Assembly: GCA_910578495.1 (NCBI GenBank)
Contig: CAJTRE010000029.1
Span: forward strand, 1-32,457
Direction of reading: 5' to 3'
Source: an uncultured Dorea sp.
Lineage (GTDB): Bacteria > Bacillota > Clostridia > Lachnospirales > Lachnospiraceae
Length of the DNA stretch: 32,457 nucleotides
Shown: positions 23,687 through 32,052 of the stretch, piece by piece
How the letters are laid out: the number at the start of each line of letters is the position of its first letter
Position numbering within the stretch: the first letter of the stretch is position 1
Position numbers and translations under genes: made by a program
Notes under the pieces: generated by a model
What the model was told of the DNA's origin: nothing
Seen by the model: only the letters and a program-made list of their open reading frames with translations
Database searches by the model: none

Positions 23687-24481
23687 TTACAAACTTCCGG
23701 AAATCTCCTCACACTCTTTCATTGCCTCAAAGACTGCGCTTCTGAATCCAAGCTCTTCCAGCACACGAACGGCCCCGATTGTTGTTCCTGCCGGTGAGCA
23801 AACCATATCTTTTAATTCTCCCGGATGTTTTCCAGTCTCTAATACCATCTTTGCACTTCCAAGCACTGCCTGAGCTGCAAACTGATAAGCCTGTGTTCTT
23901 GGCATTCCGCCGGATACAGCCGCATCTGCCATTGCCTCAATAAACATGAACACATACGCCGGTGAACTTCCGCTGACAGACACAACCACATCCATCAATC
24001 TCTCTGGTACGATTTCTACTTTACCAAAGCTTGAAAGTAATGTCTTCACATATGCGATCTCTTCCTCTGTCATGTGCTCATTTGGACATGCTGCTGTCAT
24101 ACCTTCACCAACCATTGCCGGCGTATTAGGCATTGTACGTACAATCTTAACATCTTTTCCGAATTTCTCAGCAAGCCATGTAAGAGTTTTACCTGGTGCG
24201 ATTGTAATAATAATCTGATCTTTTCTTACATCGCCTTTAATCTCATTAATTACAGACTCATAAAACTGTGGTTTTACAGAAAGAATCACAACGTCTGCTT
24301 TCTCAATAACTTCTTTGTTACTGTCTGTCACATTGATTCCGAACTGCTCTTTTACTCTTTCTCTTCCCGGAGCAAATAAATCTGCACCGATAATCTCCTG
24401 TGCCGGAATTACTTCTTTTCCAATAATTCCACCCATAATCGCAGATGCCATGTTGCCTGTTCCGATAAATCCTAATTTCAT
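23687..24481 (-). CDS. proC: Pyrroline-5-carboxylate reductase
   Basis: This 264-residue enzyme carries out the last step of proline synthesis, reducing pyrroline-5-carboxylate with NAD(P)H. The Rossmann glycine motif GFIGTGNMASAIMGG is at residues 4-18. The C-terminal dimerisation and substrate region contains the family signature near SPAGTTIGAVRVLEE, after SGSSPAYVFMFIEAMADAAV. The start 24481 follows AAGGAAGG. It is divergent from an FCD-type GntR regulator, with paired GTATAC operators between them, which suggests direct regulation by that protein. Confidence 0.95.
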   Translation of the reverse strand: MKLGFIGTGNMASAIMGGIIGKEVIPAQEIIGADLFAPGRERVKEQFGINVTDSNKEVIEKADVVILSVKPQFYESVINEIKGDVRKDQIIITIAPGKTLTWLAEKFGKDVKIVRTMPNTPAMVGEGMTAACPNEHMTEEEIAYVKTLLSSFGKVEIVPERLMDVVVSVSGSSPAYVFMFIEAMADAAVSGGMPRTQAYQFAAQAVLGSAKMVLETGKHPGELKDMVCSPAGTTIGAVRVLEELGFRSAVFEAMKECEEISGSL

Positions 24482-24559
24482 CTTACATACCTTCCTTTTC
24501 TAAAATCCTTGTTCGCATGTACGCCGTCGTTTACTTTTACTACTGTACAATTCTTTTTA

Positions 24560-24588
24560 TCGTATACATTTTAATAATTTGTATACAA
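24560..24588. promoter_or_regulatory. Paired palindromic operator on the proC side
   Basis: Two GTATAC palindromes, TCGTATACAT (24560-24569) and TTGTATACAA (24579-24588), have centres 19 bases apart, about two helical turns. TTGTATACAA is like the short inverted repeats bound by FadR/FCD-type GntR proteins. It lies about 10-20 bases downstream of the predicted proC transcription start, a repressing position. Confidence 0.7.
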
Positions 24589-24604
24589 TTTATTTTCTAA
24601 AGTG

Positions 24605-24633
24605 ACTATACCACGAAGATTTTATAATGTCAA
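24605..24633 (-). promoter_or_regulatory. Promoter of proC
   Basis: A perfect TTGACA (24628-24633) and TATAGT (24605-24610) lie 17 bases apart on the minus strand. Confidence 0.75.
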
Positions 24634-24652
24634 CACTTTTTTTAATTTGGTC

Positions 24653-24681
24653 TTGAGTTTTTATTTACAAACCGTTATAAT
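24653..24681 (+). promoter_or_regulatory. Promoter of the GntR/FCD regulator
   Basis: TTGAGT (24653-24658) and a perfect TATAAT (24676-24681) lie 17 bases apart. The operator TTGTATACAA abuts the -10 at 24682, covering the predicted start of transcription. Confidence 0.75.
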
Positions 24682-24710
24682 TTGTATACAACACTAGTAA
24701 ACGTATACTT
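24682..24710. promoter_or_regulatory. Paired palindromic operator on the regulator side
   Basis: TTGTATACAA (24682-24691) and ACGTATACTT (24701-24710) again have centres 19 bases apart. This pair is the mirror image of the proC pair about position 24635, with the perfect palindrome of each pair facing inwards. Confidence 0.7.
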
Positions 24711-24774
24711 TTACAGTCATGCGAAATCACCAAAATATCTGTGAAACAATGAAATTCATTATAGGAGAATCCAT

Positions 24775-25416
24775 ATGGCAGAAAAAAATATGTCGCTTGC
24801 TAATCAGGCATACGAACAGATAAAAAACAATATTTTAAATCTTACATACCCACCGGGTATGACACTCACAGAAGCTATGCTTACCAAGGAATTGAATATG
24901 AGCCGCAGTCCTGTCCGTACCGCCATCCAAATGTTGCAGACAGAAGGACTGATCGTATCTGATTATTATAAGTCTATGATTGTAAAAGAGATTACAGATA
25001 AAGATATTTACGAACTTTATCAGCTTCGAGAAATTTTTGAAGGCGGCGCCTTTAAACTTATCTTTACTTCCGGACGGAATGAAGAATTCTCTTATCGAAT
25101 TGAAGAAAAAGTCGTCCGTATGTGTGCCGCTGCAAACAATCTCTACGACTGGGAAGTTGCAGATACTGCTATGCATATGGAGATTATCAGTATTTTTGAA
25201 AATGAACGAATTAACCGCATTTACGAAAATAATCTCTCTGAACTTATCCGGATCGGACAGTATTCAATCAAGAACGGAATGCGAATTCCAAGGACAAATG
25301 AGAATTTAAAGAAAATGATTCAATACATGCGTAAAGGAAATTATGAAAAAGCCTACACGATTTTAAGGGAAGACCATTTTGGAATTGGAAAGGACAGTGC
25401 TCTAAAGGGACGCTAA
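24775..25416 (+). CDS. GntR-family transcriptional regulator, FCD (FadR-type) domain
   Basis: This 213-residue regulator has a winged helix at about 8-75 (AYEQIKNNILNLTYPPGMTL, then the recognition helix in LNMSRSPVRTAIQMLQTEGL). An all-helical FCD ligand domain follows, with DIYELYQLREIFEGGAF and the His/Asp-containing DTAMHMEIISIFEN that could hold a metal-dependent carboxylate ligand. The start 24775 follows TAGGAG. It is divergent from proC and is expected to bind the GTATAC pairs at both promoters, repressing itself and probably proC. The effector may be proline or a related acid (inference). Its last bases form part of the downstream hairpin. Confidence 0.9.
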   Translation: MAEKNMSLANQAYEQIKNNILNLTYPPGMTLTEAMLTKELNMSRSPVRTAIQMLQTEGLIVSDYYKSMIVKEITDKDIYELYQLREIFEGGAFKLIFTSGRNEEFSYRIEEKVVRMCAAANNLYDWEVADTAMHMEIISIFENERINRIYENNLSELIRIGQYSIKNGMRIPRTNENLKKMIQYMRKGNYEKAYTILREDHFGIGKDSALKGR

Positions 25417-25426
25417 GCACTGTCCT
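25391..25426 (+). terminator. Terminator overlapping the end of the GntR gene
   Basis: AGGACAGTGCT (25391-25401) pairs perfectly over 11 bp with AGCACTGTCCT (25416-25426), followed by TTTGATTTGG. The left arm is inside the coding sequence. The T tract is weak, but the stem is strong and could serve both converging genes. Confidence 0.6.
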
Positions 25427-25456
25427 TTGATTTGGTATATTTCATAACCAAAGCTA

Positions 25457-26188
25457 CTATACACTATAACTATACAAACCCCAAAATAACATGACAGCAA
25501 TAATTATAATTGTAAAAATTGCCCATCTCCATTTTAGTTTTCCTTTTTTGGCATTGAGAATAGCTTGATAAACAATAATAAAATCAACCAAAATGAAAAA
25601 CCAATTCACTGACGTATTCACAATACGCATATGACTCTTTAAAATGAAATTCGGTGTGATGCACAAACATCCAACAAAGATTGTTCCAAATGAAATCCAT
25701 ACCAGCCGCAGATATAAGTATCGACACTTTTCATCTTCCCATTCTTTAATAAGCAAATAAGTACTTCCCAACCCGACCACTCCACATACTGCCAGTAAAA
25801 AGAGACTGCCCGCATTTACATGGTCCACAAAAAGAAAGGTAACTAATACAGTGAAAATAAAAATGCCTATCAGTACCGCCGTTTGTCTCTTCTTATGATA
25901 GTTCGTCATATTTGCGGCTAAATTTAAAACCTCTGATACATCCTCTTTTGTAATTACTGCGGCTTCGTCTGCCGCCTCCCTCCTGCATGACCGCATAAGT
26001 TCCATGATAGAAATGTTTAATGCTTCTGCCAAAGGATCTAACGTATTAATATCCGGGAAACCAAGTCCTCTCTCCCACCGGCTGACTGCTTTGTCTGTAA
26101 CATTTATCCTTGCCGCCAGTTCTGCCTGCGTCAGTCCCTTTTCTTTTCTTATCTGAGAAATAAAATTTCCAAACTCTTTCGCCTCCAT
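25457..26188 (-). CDS. XRE-family regulator with C-terminal membrane domain
   Basis: In this 243-residue protein, residues 8-65 form a Cro/CI helix-turn-helix (ISQIRKEKGLTQAELAARIN, VTDKAVSRWERGLGFPD). After a linker (about 70-100) come about five hydrophobic segments from residue 103 to the C-terminus, so it is a DNA-binding protein tethered to the membrane. Such proteins are common in clostridia and the signal is unknown. The start 26188 has a strong AAGGAGG. It has its own promoter (26218-26246) and lies downstream of the YhgE gene on the same strand; a functional link to YhgE is possible but not shown. Confidence 0.88.
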   Translation of the reverse strand: MEAKEFGNFISQIRKEKGLTQAELAARINVTDKAVSRWERGLGFPDINTLDPLAEALNISIMELMRSCRREAADEAAVITKEDVSEVLNLAANMTNYHKKRQTAVLIGIFIFTVLVTFLFVDHVNAGSLFLLAVCGVVGLGSTYLLIKEWEDEKCRYLYLRLVWISFGTIFVGCLCITPNFILKSHMRIVNTSVNWFFILVDFIIVYQAILNAKKGKLKWRWAIFTIIIIAVMLFWGLYSYSV

Positions 26189-26217
26189 ACGCTTCCCTCC
26201 TTGTATTTTATAAGTTC

Positions 26218-26246
26218 AGCATAGAGGCGAAGAGTTGAAAAGTCAA
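26218..26246 (-). promoter_or_regulatory. Promoter of the XRE membrane regulator
   Basis: TTGACT (26241-26246) and TATGCT (26218-26223) lie 17 bases apart on the minus strand, about 30 bases upstream of the start codon. Confidence 0.55.
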
Positions 26247-26293
26247 TCTACGAATCATTTACTAAGTACAATTTGTGGATTTCTATGGACTTC

Positions 26294-29248
26294 TTACGCC
26301 AATCCTCTCTCCTCCAGCCAATCAAAGAGAATCATCTTTCCCTCCTGTTTTCTCTTTGTCTTCACCTGGAATGCCAGTATCGTCAATACTGTAAACACAA
26401 CAAACAACGCTGTCATCATAATCACCGCATTCGTTATACCCTCTCCTCCTGCAATCGTACTTCTAAAGGAATTCACAGTATAAGTAAACGGCAGATACCA
26501 GTGAATCTTAGAAACAAACGCCGGAGATATTTCTACCGGATATGTTCCGGCAGAACCTGCAAGCTGAATCACCATAAATACAAGCATTAGAAAACTTCCG
26601 ACTTTTCCAAGTGTAATATTGAAAAAGTACATAATAGACGTAAACGTTACAGCTGTTAGACAGGAGAATGCAATAGTTTTTCCCAGCTCTGCCGGCGTAA
26701 ATCCAATCGTAAAATGTAAAAGTAAAATTAACAGCAGTCCTTGAAGCGCAGCCACCGGATAAAGTACAGAGGCTTTACTTGCCCACCATGCAAATCCGGA
26801 TTTCAGTTTTCCTTTATAACTCATCAATGGATAGATTAAGCAAAATGCGAGACATCCTACCCACAGACCTACTGACATCATATACGGCGCCATTGCGTGT
26901 CCGTTGTTTTCGACTGTTGTCATTTGGGTTTCCTTTTCTTGTATCGGAGCTGAGAACATCTCTATATTCTGATCTTCTGCCTTAGAATCTTTCACTTCTT
27001 TTGCACCATCTGCAAGCGCTTCCTTTAGTTCTAATGAGCCGTCTGCTAACTGCTCCATTCCCTCTCCCAAAGTTCTGGAACCATCTGCAAGCTGTCCGGC
27101 TCCACTTTTAATCTGATCTGAACCATCCGCAAGCTGCCCGGCTCCGTTGTTCAACATGTTATTATTAGACGCTAGTGTTTTGACTCCGTCTGATAAAAGT
27201 CCTGCTCCTTGACTTAATGTCTGAGTGCCTGCCGCAAGCTGGCTCGCTCCTTTTGATACCTGCACTGCTCCAGTTCTCAGATTGCTTCCCTGTTTTTTCA
27301 ACTCCTTTGCCCCATTGGTTAGTGCCGCATTGTTTGAAGTCAAAACGTCAAATCCTTCATTTAATGCCGCAATCCCTTCTCCTGCTTTTGGAAATGCTTC
27401 TGTAGACTTCTCCAATGTGCCAAGTCCTGCGGAAATACTTTTCGCTCCTTGATTGACAGACGCTGCTCCGGCTTTTGCTTCCTTCAGCGCAGCTTTTAAA
27501 GCTCCAAGTGGTTGAGACGGAATTTGAGGAACCGAAGAAGCCCCTTTGCTCAACGCCTTAGCGCCATTTGATAACTCCTTAGCCCCATCATCAAGCCCTG
27601 AAGCCGCCTTGGACAAATTATCATTAATGGCAGCTATATTCTTCTTAACATCCCCATTCATCTGAATTTTATCTATTCCTTGAATATCTGACAGATTCGA
27701 TGGAGTTTGTATCTCACTTACAGTATCAACAGAAGAAAGCTTTGCACTTTTCAAAGCGGTTTTCTGTACAGACAAATTAAGACTGATACCATTCGTTTCT
27801 GCTTCTTTCTCTGCTTTTTCTATTGCTTCGAGAGCCTTCTCAATACTGCTATTAGCAGTATTAATCGTCTGATTTCTGTCTTTAACCTGTCCATTTGTTT
27901 TCTGAATCTGACTGTTGGCAGAACTAATCGTCTTGTTCACAGCTTTAATCTGCTCGTTTGCGTTTTTGACTTGGCTGTCAAGGGCTTGATTTGCACGATC
28001 TACCGATGTCTCCAACCCCTCTGCCGCTTGATTGAGTACTTTCTCCCCTTTGCTAATACCTTGTGTAACAGTTGCAATCGTATGACTGGCATCCTCCATC
28101 CCTTTTGCACCGTTCTCCATTCCCTGTCCTGCCGTTTGCACACCCTTTGCAAACTTCTCAAGCATTGCTGCGCTGCTGGAAGATTCTAATTTATCTACTT
28201 GTTGATAAATTTCATCGAGCCCTTGTTGCAATGCCGCTGTACCTGTTGTCAAAGACGGACTTCCTTTTCCGTCATAGTTATCTTTGGAAACTGCGGCATG
28301 AAGTGTCTGAATCCCCTGATAAGCAGAACCTAATCCCTTTTCTAAAGGCTTCAGTTGTTTGGCTCCGTCAGAAAGCTGTTCGGCTCCTTTTACATATGCC
28401 TCTGTGCCATCCGCCAAAGTTTCGGTTCCTTTTACATAAGAATCTGCCCCGGTTGAAAGCGTTTTAGCGCCATCTGCCAAATCAGAAGCGCCGCTATTTA
28501 AAGAACCTACTCCGGTAATCAACACCGGCGCTTTCTGATTCAATACTGCAACGCCGTCTGTATACTTCCGGATACCGGCCTGTAGACTATCCGCTCCATT
28601 TTTAAATGTTACCGTACTTTTGGCAAGCGTATCAAGATTACTGGTAATCGTCTCATTGCCTTCGGAGGCTTTGGCAATACCATCTTCTAATTTACCGGCG
28701 CCATCTGCCGCCTCCTGCATACCTTCGCCTGCTGTACTAATCTGATCAAACACTGCCTCTGTATAAGTTCTGATAACCTCCCGCTGAACGCTGTCTTTGA
28801 TCTTTGTAAGCGCTGTCTCACTCATCTTAGAGGCAATATAATTAGTTCCCGGATTTGTCTCGTAATTCAATTCCATCTTCTTTGGCTCTTCATCCATCAA
28901 TGTCGCCGCATTTCGAGAAAACTCCTCCGGAATCGTTATAGCCATGTAATACGTACCATTACGAAGCCCATCGCTGGCAGTCTGTGCATCTACAAAATTA
29001 AACTGCATTTCATCATTCTTTCTTAATTCATCGACCATCTCGTCTCCGACCTTCAAAGTTCTTCCTTCATAATCTACCGGCTTGTCATTATTTACCACCG
29101 CTACAGGAAGCTGATCTATGTTTCCATACGGATCCCACATAGAATTCAGGAAAAATCCTGCATATATGACTGGAATCGCTACGATGGCAGCCAGTACGAT
29201 CAGCAACAATTTGTTATGGAATAAGTTTTTCCATTCATTTTTTACCAT
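26294..29248 (-). CDS. YhgE/Pip family membrane protein (ABC-2 transporter-like)
   Basis: This is a 984-residue protein. One transmembrane segment (about 12-33, LLLIVLAAIVAIPVIYAGFF) is followed by the YhgE/Pip N-terminal domain (WDPYGNIDQLPVAVVNND) to about 170. A very long extracellular region follows, rich in heptad-like units of the form LxxGxxxLxxG (for example GAGQLADGSDQIKSGAGQLA) and a coiled coil near 410-490. Five to six transmembrane segments close the C-terminus (about 790-970). The family includes the Lactococcus phage infection protein Pip and ESX-type accessory homologues; the transported substrate is unknown. The start 29248 follows GAGGAAG. It is divergent from a TetR gene that probably represses it. 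Confidence 0.93.
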   Translation of the reverse strand: MVKNEWKNLFHNKLLLIVLAAIVAIPVIYAGFFLNSMWDPYGNIDQLPVAVVNNDKPVDYEGRTLKVGDEMVDELRKNDEMQFNFVDAQTASDGLRNGTYYMAITIPEEFSRNAATLMDEEPKKMELNYETNPGTNYIASKMSETALTKIKDSVQREVIRTYTEAVFDQISTAGEGMQEAADGAGKLEDGIAKASEGNETITSNLDTLAKSTVTFKNGADSLQAGIRKYTDGVAVLNQKAPVLITGVGSLNSGASDLADGAKTLSTGADSYVKGTETLADGTEAYVKGAEQLSDGAKQLKPLEKGLGSAYQGIQTLHAAVSKDNYDGKGSPSLTTGTAALQQGLDEIYQQVDKLESSSSAAMLEKFAKGVQTAGQGMENGAKGMEDASHTIATVTQGISKGEKVLNQAAEGLETSVDRANQALDSQVKNANEQIKAVNKTISSANSQIQKTNGQVKDRNQTINTANSSIEKALEAIEKAEKEAETNGISLNLSVQKTALKSAKLSSVDTVSEIQTPSNLSDIQGIDKIQMNGDVKKNIAAINDNLSKAASGLDDGAKELSNGAKALSKGASSVPQIPSQPLGALKAALKEAKAGAASVNQGAKSISAGLGTLEKSTEAFPKAGEGIAALNEGFDVLTSNNAALTNGAKELKKQGSNLRTGAVQVSKGASQLAAGTQTLSQGAGLLSDGVKTLASNNNMLNNGAGQLADGSDQIKSGAGQLADGSRTLGEGMEQLADGSLELKEALADGAKEVKDSKAEDQNIEMFSAPIQEKETQMTTVENNGHAMAPYMMSVGLWVGCLAFCLIYPLMSYKGKLKSGFAWWASKASVLYPVAALQGLLLILLLHFTIGFTPAELGKTIAFSCLTAVTFTSIMYFFNITLGKVGSFLMLVFMVIQLAGSAGTYPVEISPAFVSKIHWYLPFTYTVNSFRSTIAGGEGITNAVIMMTALFVVFTVLTILAFQVKTKRKQEGKMILFDWLEERGLA

Positions 29249-29311
29249 AATACCACTTCCTCTACTCCATTTCTATTAATAGACTTTATGTTGATTTTCT
29301 TTTCATTATGA

Positions 29312-29340
29312 ATTATACTATCGTATATAGAAAGATACAA
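29312..29340 (-). promoter_or_regulatory. Promoter of the YhgE gene
   Basis: TTGTAT (29335-29340) and TATAAT (29312-29317) lie 17 bases apart on the minus strand. Confidence 0.65.
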
Positions 29341-29342
29341 CC

Positions 29343-29367
29343 AACAATAAACTGACGCTTTATTGTT
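29343..29367. promoter_or_regulatory. Candidate TetR operator between yhgE and tetR
   Basis: AACAATAAA (29343-29351) and TTTATTGTT (29359-29367) form a perfect 9-bp inverted repeat around CTGACGC. It begins two bases beyond the -35 of the YhgE promoter and lies just upstream of a TATAAT (29378-29383) that may serve the tetR gene, so binding could affect both directions. Confidence 0.6.
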
Positions 29368-29449
29368 TAATAGACATTATAATTATTAATTGTTGATTTT
29401 CTATTTGTGTTTACGAAAATTTTAGAAATATTCTGAGGAGGAAAAACAC

Positions 29450-30040
29450 ATGGCAGCAAAAACAGACCGTCGTGTACGCAAAACGAAAGCCCAGCTTCGT
29501 GCAGGGCTTGCAAGACTTATGCAAAATAAAAGTATAAAGGAAATTACAGTGAAAGAATTAGTAGATGAAGTAGATATTAATCGCTCTACTTTCTATTTGC
29601 ATTACACAGATATTTATCAGATGATGGACTCCATCGAAGCAGAACTTATGCAGGAAATCACTGATGCAATGGACGATCTCCCTGACAATCTCGTACAAAA
29701 TATGGAAACGTATCCGTTTATTACACGAATGTTTTCTATTTTAAAAGAAAATAAGGATATATGCTGTGCTCTTCTTGGACCTAACGGTGACATGTCATTT
29801 GTGACACAGGCAGAGAGTCTTGTTGCAGAAACTATTTTGAAAAGATTGTCTGACCATTTCCCGGAAAATATCCAAAACATTACTTACGCTTACGCATTCT
29901 GTCTGAACGGATGTGTCGGACTGATCAAAACATGGCTGCTGAATGATGACTCACCGTCCCCTCAAGATATGGCGCAGATGACCTATCAATTTGTAGAAAA
30001 TACGGTTCATTACTATCTGGAGAAATGCAAGGAAATGTAG
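29450..30040 (+). CDS. TetR/AcrR-family regulator (likely controls the YhgE gene)
   Basis: In this 196-residue regulator the helix-turn-helix spans residues 9-56: RVRKTKAQLRAGLARLMQNK, then ITVKELVDEVDINRSTFYLHYTDI, the form typical of TetR proteins found beside YhgE/Pip genes. The C-terminal domain (about 75-190) is helical and unassigned. The start 29450 follows GAGGAGG. It is divergent from the YhgE gene with a shared 200-bp region containing the perfect inverted repeat at 29343-29367. Control of the membrane protein gene is inferred from that arrangement. Confidence 0.9.
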   Translation: MAAKTDRRVRKTKAQLRAGLARLMQNKSIKEITVKELVDEVDINRSTFYLHYTDIYQMMDSIEAELMQEITDAMDDLPDNLVQNMETYPFITRMFSILKENKDICCALLGPNGDMSFVTQAESLVAETILKRLSDHFPENIQNITYAYAFCLNGCVGLIKTWLLNDDSPSPQDMAQMTYQFVENTVHYYLEKCKEM

Positions 30041-30056
30041 GGATATCTTACATTTC
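30032..30056 (+). terminator. Possible terminator of the tetR gene
   Basis: GAAATGTA (30032-30039) pairs with TACATTTC (30049-30056). It is followed only by a broken pyrimidine-rich stretch, so the call is weak. Confidence 0.35.
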
Positions 30057-30104
30057 TCCACAAACTTCTTTCTCTTTGTTTATATTAATTTTCACTTTTA
30101 TGTC

Positions 30105-30839
30105 CTACATAAAATATTTGCACTTCTCTATATAAAACTGTTGTTCTTTCTCAAAAAGTGCAATTAATTTATCTAAATTCTTTTCCTCTCTATACTCCTT
30201 TAAAGCCTCCAAATACTCATTTCTATTTGCCTCCTCAATCACAACTGGCACGATTCTATTTTTCAGACACTCTCTAAAAAGTATAAGCCTGCCTGGCCTG
30301 CCATTCCCATCCTGAAATGGATGAATACATTCATACCTTGCATGAAACTCAGCTAATATAGCAATACTTATTTCCTGACTACTATACCAATCCATAAGTA
30401 AATACATTTCCTGAGCAACATTTTCTGGTCTTACAGTCTGATACATTCCAATCATATTAGGTCGTTACTTATAATCACCAATGGCATATCCATTAGCACG
30501 ATCTTCAAATACACCAGATTTTAACTCATAATGCAATTGCTTTATCAATTCTTGTGACAATAATTCATTCAGTGTATCTAACATTTTATTAAACATGAGA
30601 AAATGACCATTCATTTCCTCAACATCTTTTGCTCTGTAATAATCATCTGATTTCGGCAGAGTCCCATTATCAAATAGCGAAGCCGTCTGCTCCTCGGTAA
30701 GCGTACTGCCTTCAATCTTATTTGAGTTATAAGCAAGTAAACGCTGCGTATATGCATACACACCGGATCGATCAAATTTCTCTCTTTCTATTTTGAATCT
30801 TTGCAGACGGAAATCTAAAAACTCTTTTTCTTTAACCAT
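30105..30839 (-). pseudogene. Fic-domain protein (class II-like), broken by an in-frame TAA
   Basis: The first part (30465-30839, 124 residues) starts MVKEKEFLDF and carries the N-terminal inhibitory helix motif S-X3-E-G at Ser39-Glu43-Gly44 (SNKIEGSTLTEEQT). It ends GDYK followed by TAA at 30467-30465. The same frame continues directly with RPNMIGMYQTVRPENVAQEM and the catalytic Fic motif HPFQDGNGRPGR (His173 of the joined frame) to the stop at 30105. Relatives read GDYK followed by a basic residue at this point, so a single base change AAA/AAG-type to TAA is the simplest cause. Intact Fic enzymes transfer AMP or a similar group to target proteins. The truncated product lacks the active site. 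It lies 25 bases after the second fic gene, in the same orientation. Confidence 0.85.
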
Positions 30840-30864
30840 ATTAATTACCTTTCTCTATTATTTG

Positions 30865-31467
30865 TTACAACTCTTCCGTCTTAAATACACAATAACCTTC
30901 ATAGTAATAACTATGGTCAATACCCTTCATATAGATTTCTCTATCAGAAATATGATCGGTCAATGCATTTTTCAATAGATACTTAATTTCAATATCTTTA
31001 ATTGGACTTCGTTCCATGGCAAGCAGATAATCCTCTTTATCAACCTTGCTCCAGTCAATCACATAGCCAATCTCTTTCTTCAGCATCAAATCAAGCCATA
31101 TTCTTGTACTTCTTCCGTTTCCTTCTCTGAACGGATGAGCTACATTCATTTCCACATACTTTTCTATGATTTCATCAAAAGTTGACTGCGGCATTTTATC
31201 AATGTTTTGTAGCGCCGCTTCCAGATACATAATCGGTACAAATCTAAAGTTCCCTGTTGAAATATTGACTTTACGCAATTCACCGGCAAAATCATAAATT
31301 TCATCAAAAAGATATTTATGAATCATTGCAAGACTTTTATAAATTCCAGGTTCTAACTTTTCCAAAAAACCATTTTCAAACATTTCGATGGCTTTTCGCT
31401 TACTGATTTTCTCTTCTGCTCTTGCCAATTCTGTAGACTCTATAATACCCAATTTATTTTCAAGCAT
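30865..31467 (-). CDS. Fic-domain protein with C-terminal inhibitory helix (class III-like)
   Basis: This 200-residue predicted protein AMPylator has the active-site loop HPFREGNGRS at 111-120, with His111 as the catalytic base, and the preceding flap region GNFRFVPIMY. Near the C-terminus SYYYEG (Ser186 to Gly191) matches the inhibitory S-X3-E-G motif. Its position after the Fic core is the class III arrangement known from Neisseria NmFic, where the helix blocks ATP binding in oligomers. The start 31467 follows GTGAGG. It is the first gene of a two-gene operon with the damaged class II fic. No separate antitoxin is seen, consistent with self-inhibition. Confidence 0.88.
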   Translation of the reverse strand: MLENKLGIIESTELARAEEKISKRKAIEMFENGFLEKLEPGIYKSLAMIHKYLFDEIYDFAGELRKVNISTGNFRFVPIMYLEAALQNIDKMPQSTFDEIIEKYVEMNVAHPFREGNGRSTRIWLDLMLKKEIGYVIDWSKVDKEDYLLAMERSPIKDIEIKYLLKNALTDHISDREIYMKGIDHSYYYEGYCVFKTEEL

Positions 31468-31585
31468 ATCTTACCTCACATTCTACATACACCTTACTTC
31501 TTCTAGTCTAATGCTATAAGTATACCATAATAATGGCAATAAATCCAAACTCGGGCAAACATAAACATCTATTTGTAATATCCAT

Positions 31586-32038
31586 TTAACAGTAAATTTC
31601 CACGAGACGATTCCTCTTTTCCTCAGTTAATTTGTACTCATATGTAAAAAACTCGTCATAGCTGTTATATTTTTCTTTGATAGCGTCAATCGTCAGCCGG
31701 ATAAATTCCTCCTGTACGCCCAACAAGGGGGCGCACATCTTTTTTTACTTTTCCGGAATATTTAACTGTGCAGCCAGATGAGCGTTCTCCTGCCCTAAAC
31801 ACTGATTGGATAACATGTATTCTTTCACACCATCTTCCTCGCTCATCCCCAGCGCCATCATAATTAAAAATCCTGCCACACCTGTTCTATCTTTTCCCGC
31901 AGTACAATGAAAATAAATGTTCCCATCATTTTCGAGAAGAAGATTAAAAAGTCTTTGATATGCAGGATTTCCAAACGGCATCGTTTTATATCCTTCTTTT
32001 AAATATTCTAAAATGTGTCGAAACTGAGTTTCATCCAT
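31586..32038 (-). pseudogene. Tyrosine/serine protein phosphatase, 5'-truncated and interrupted by an in-frame TAA
   Basis: The first 97 codons contain the catalytic P-loop HCTAGKDRTG of bacterial Y_phosphatase3-type enzymes, which are normally about 240-260 residues. Roughly the first half is missing. Upstream lies a 38-bp tandem repeat and then an IS110-family end, so insertion of the IS probably removed it. After NIPEK a TAA (31747-31745) interrupts the frame, but it continues in register (KKMCAPLLGVQEEFIRLTID, ending RNRLVEIYC) to a second stop at 31586, giving 151 codons overall. A non-functional remnant is the simplest reading. Confidence 0.8.
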
Positions 32039-32052
32039 TTGTTTGTTTAATA

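Noticed and set aside
27707..28467. Long plus-strand frames antisense to the YhgE gene
   Set aside because: They mirror the repetitive coding pattern of the YhgE middle region. They are low in complexity and have no start signals.
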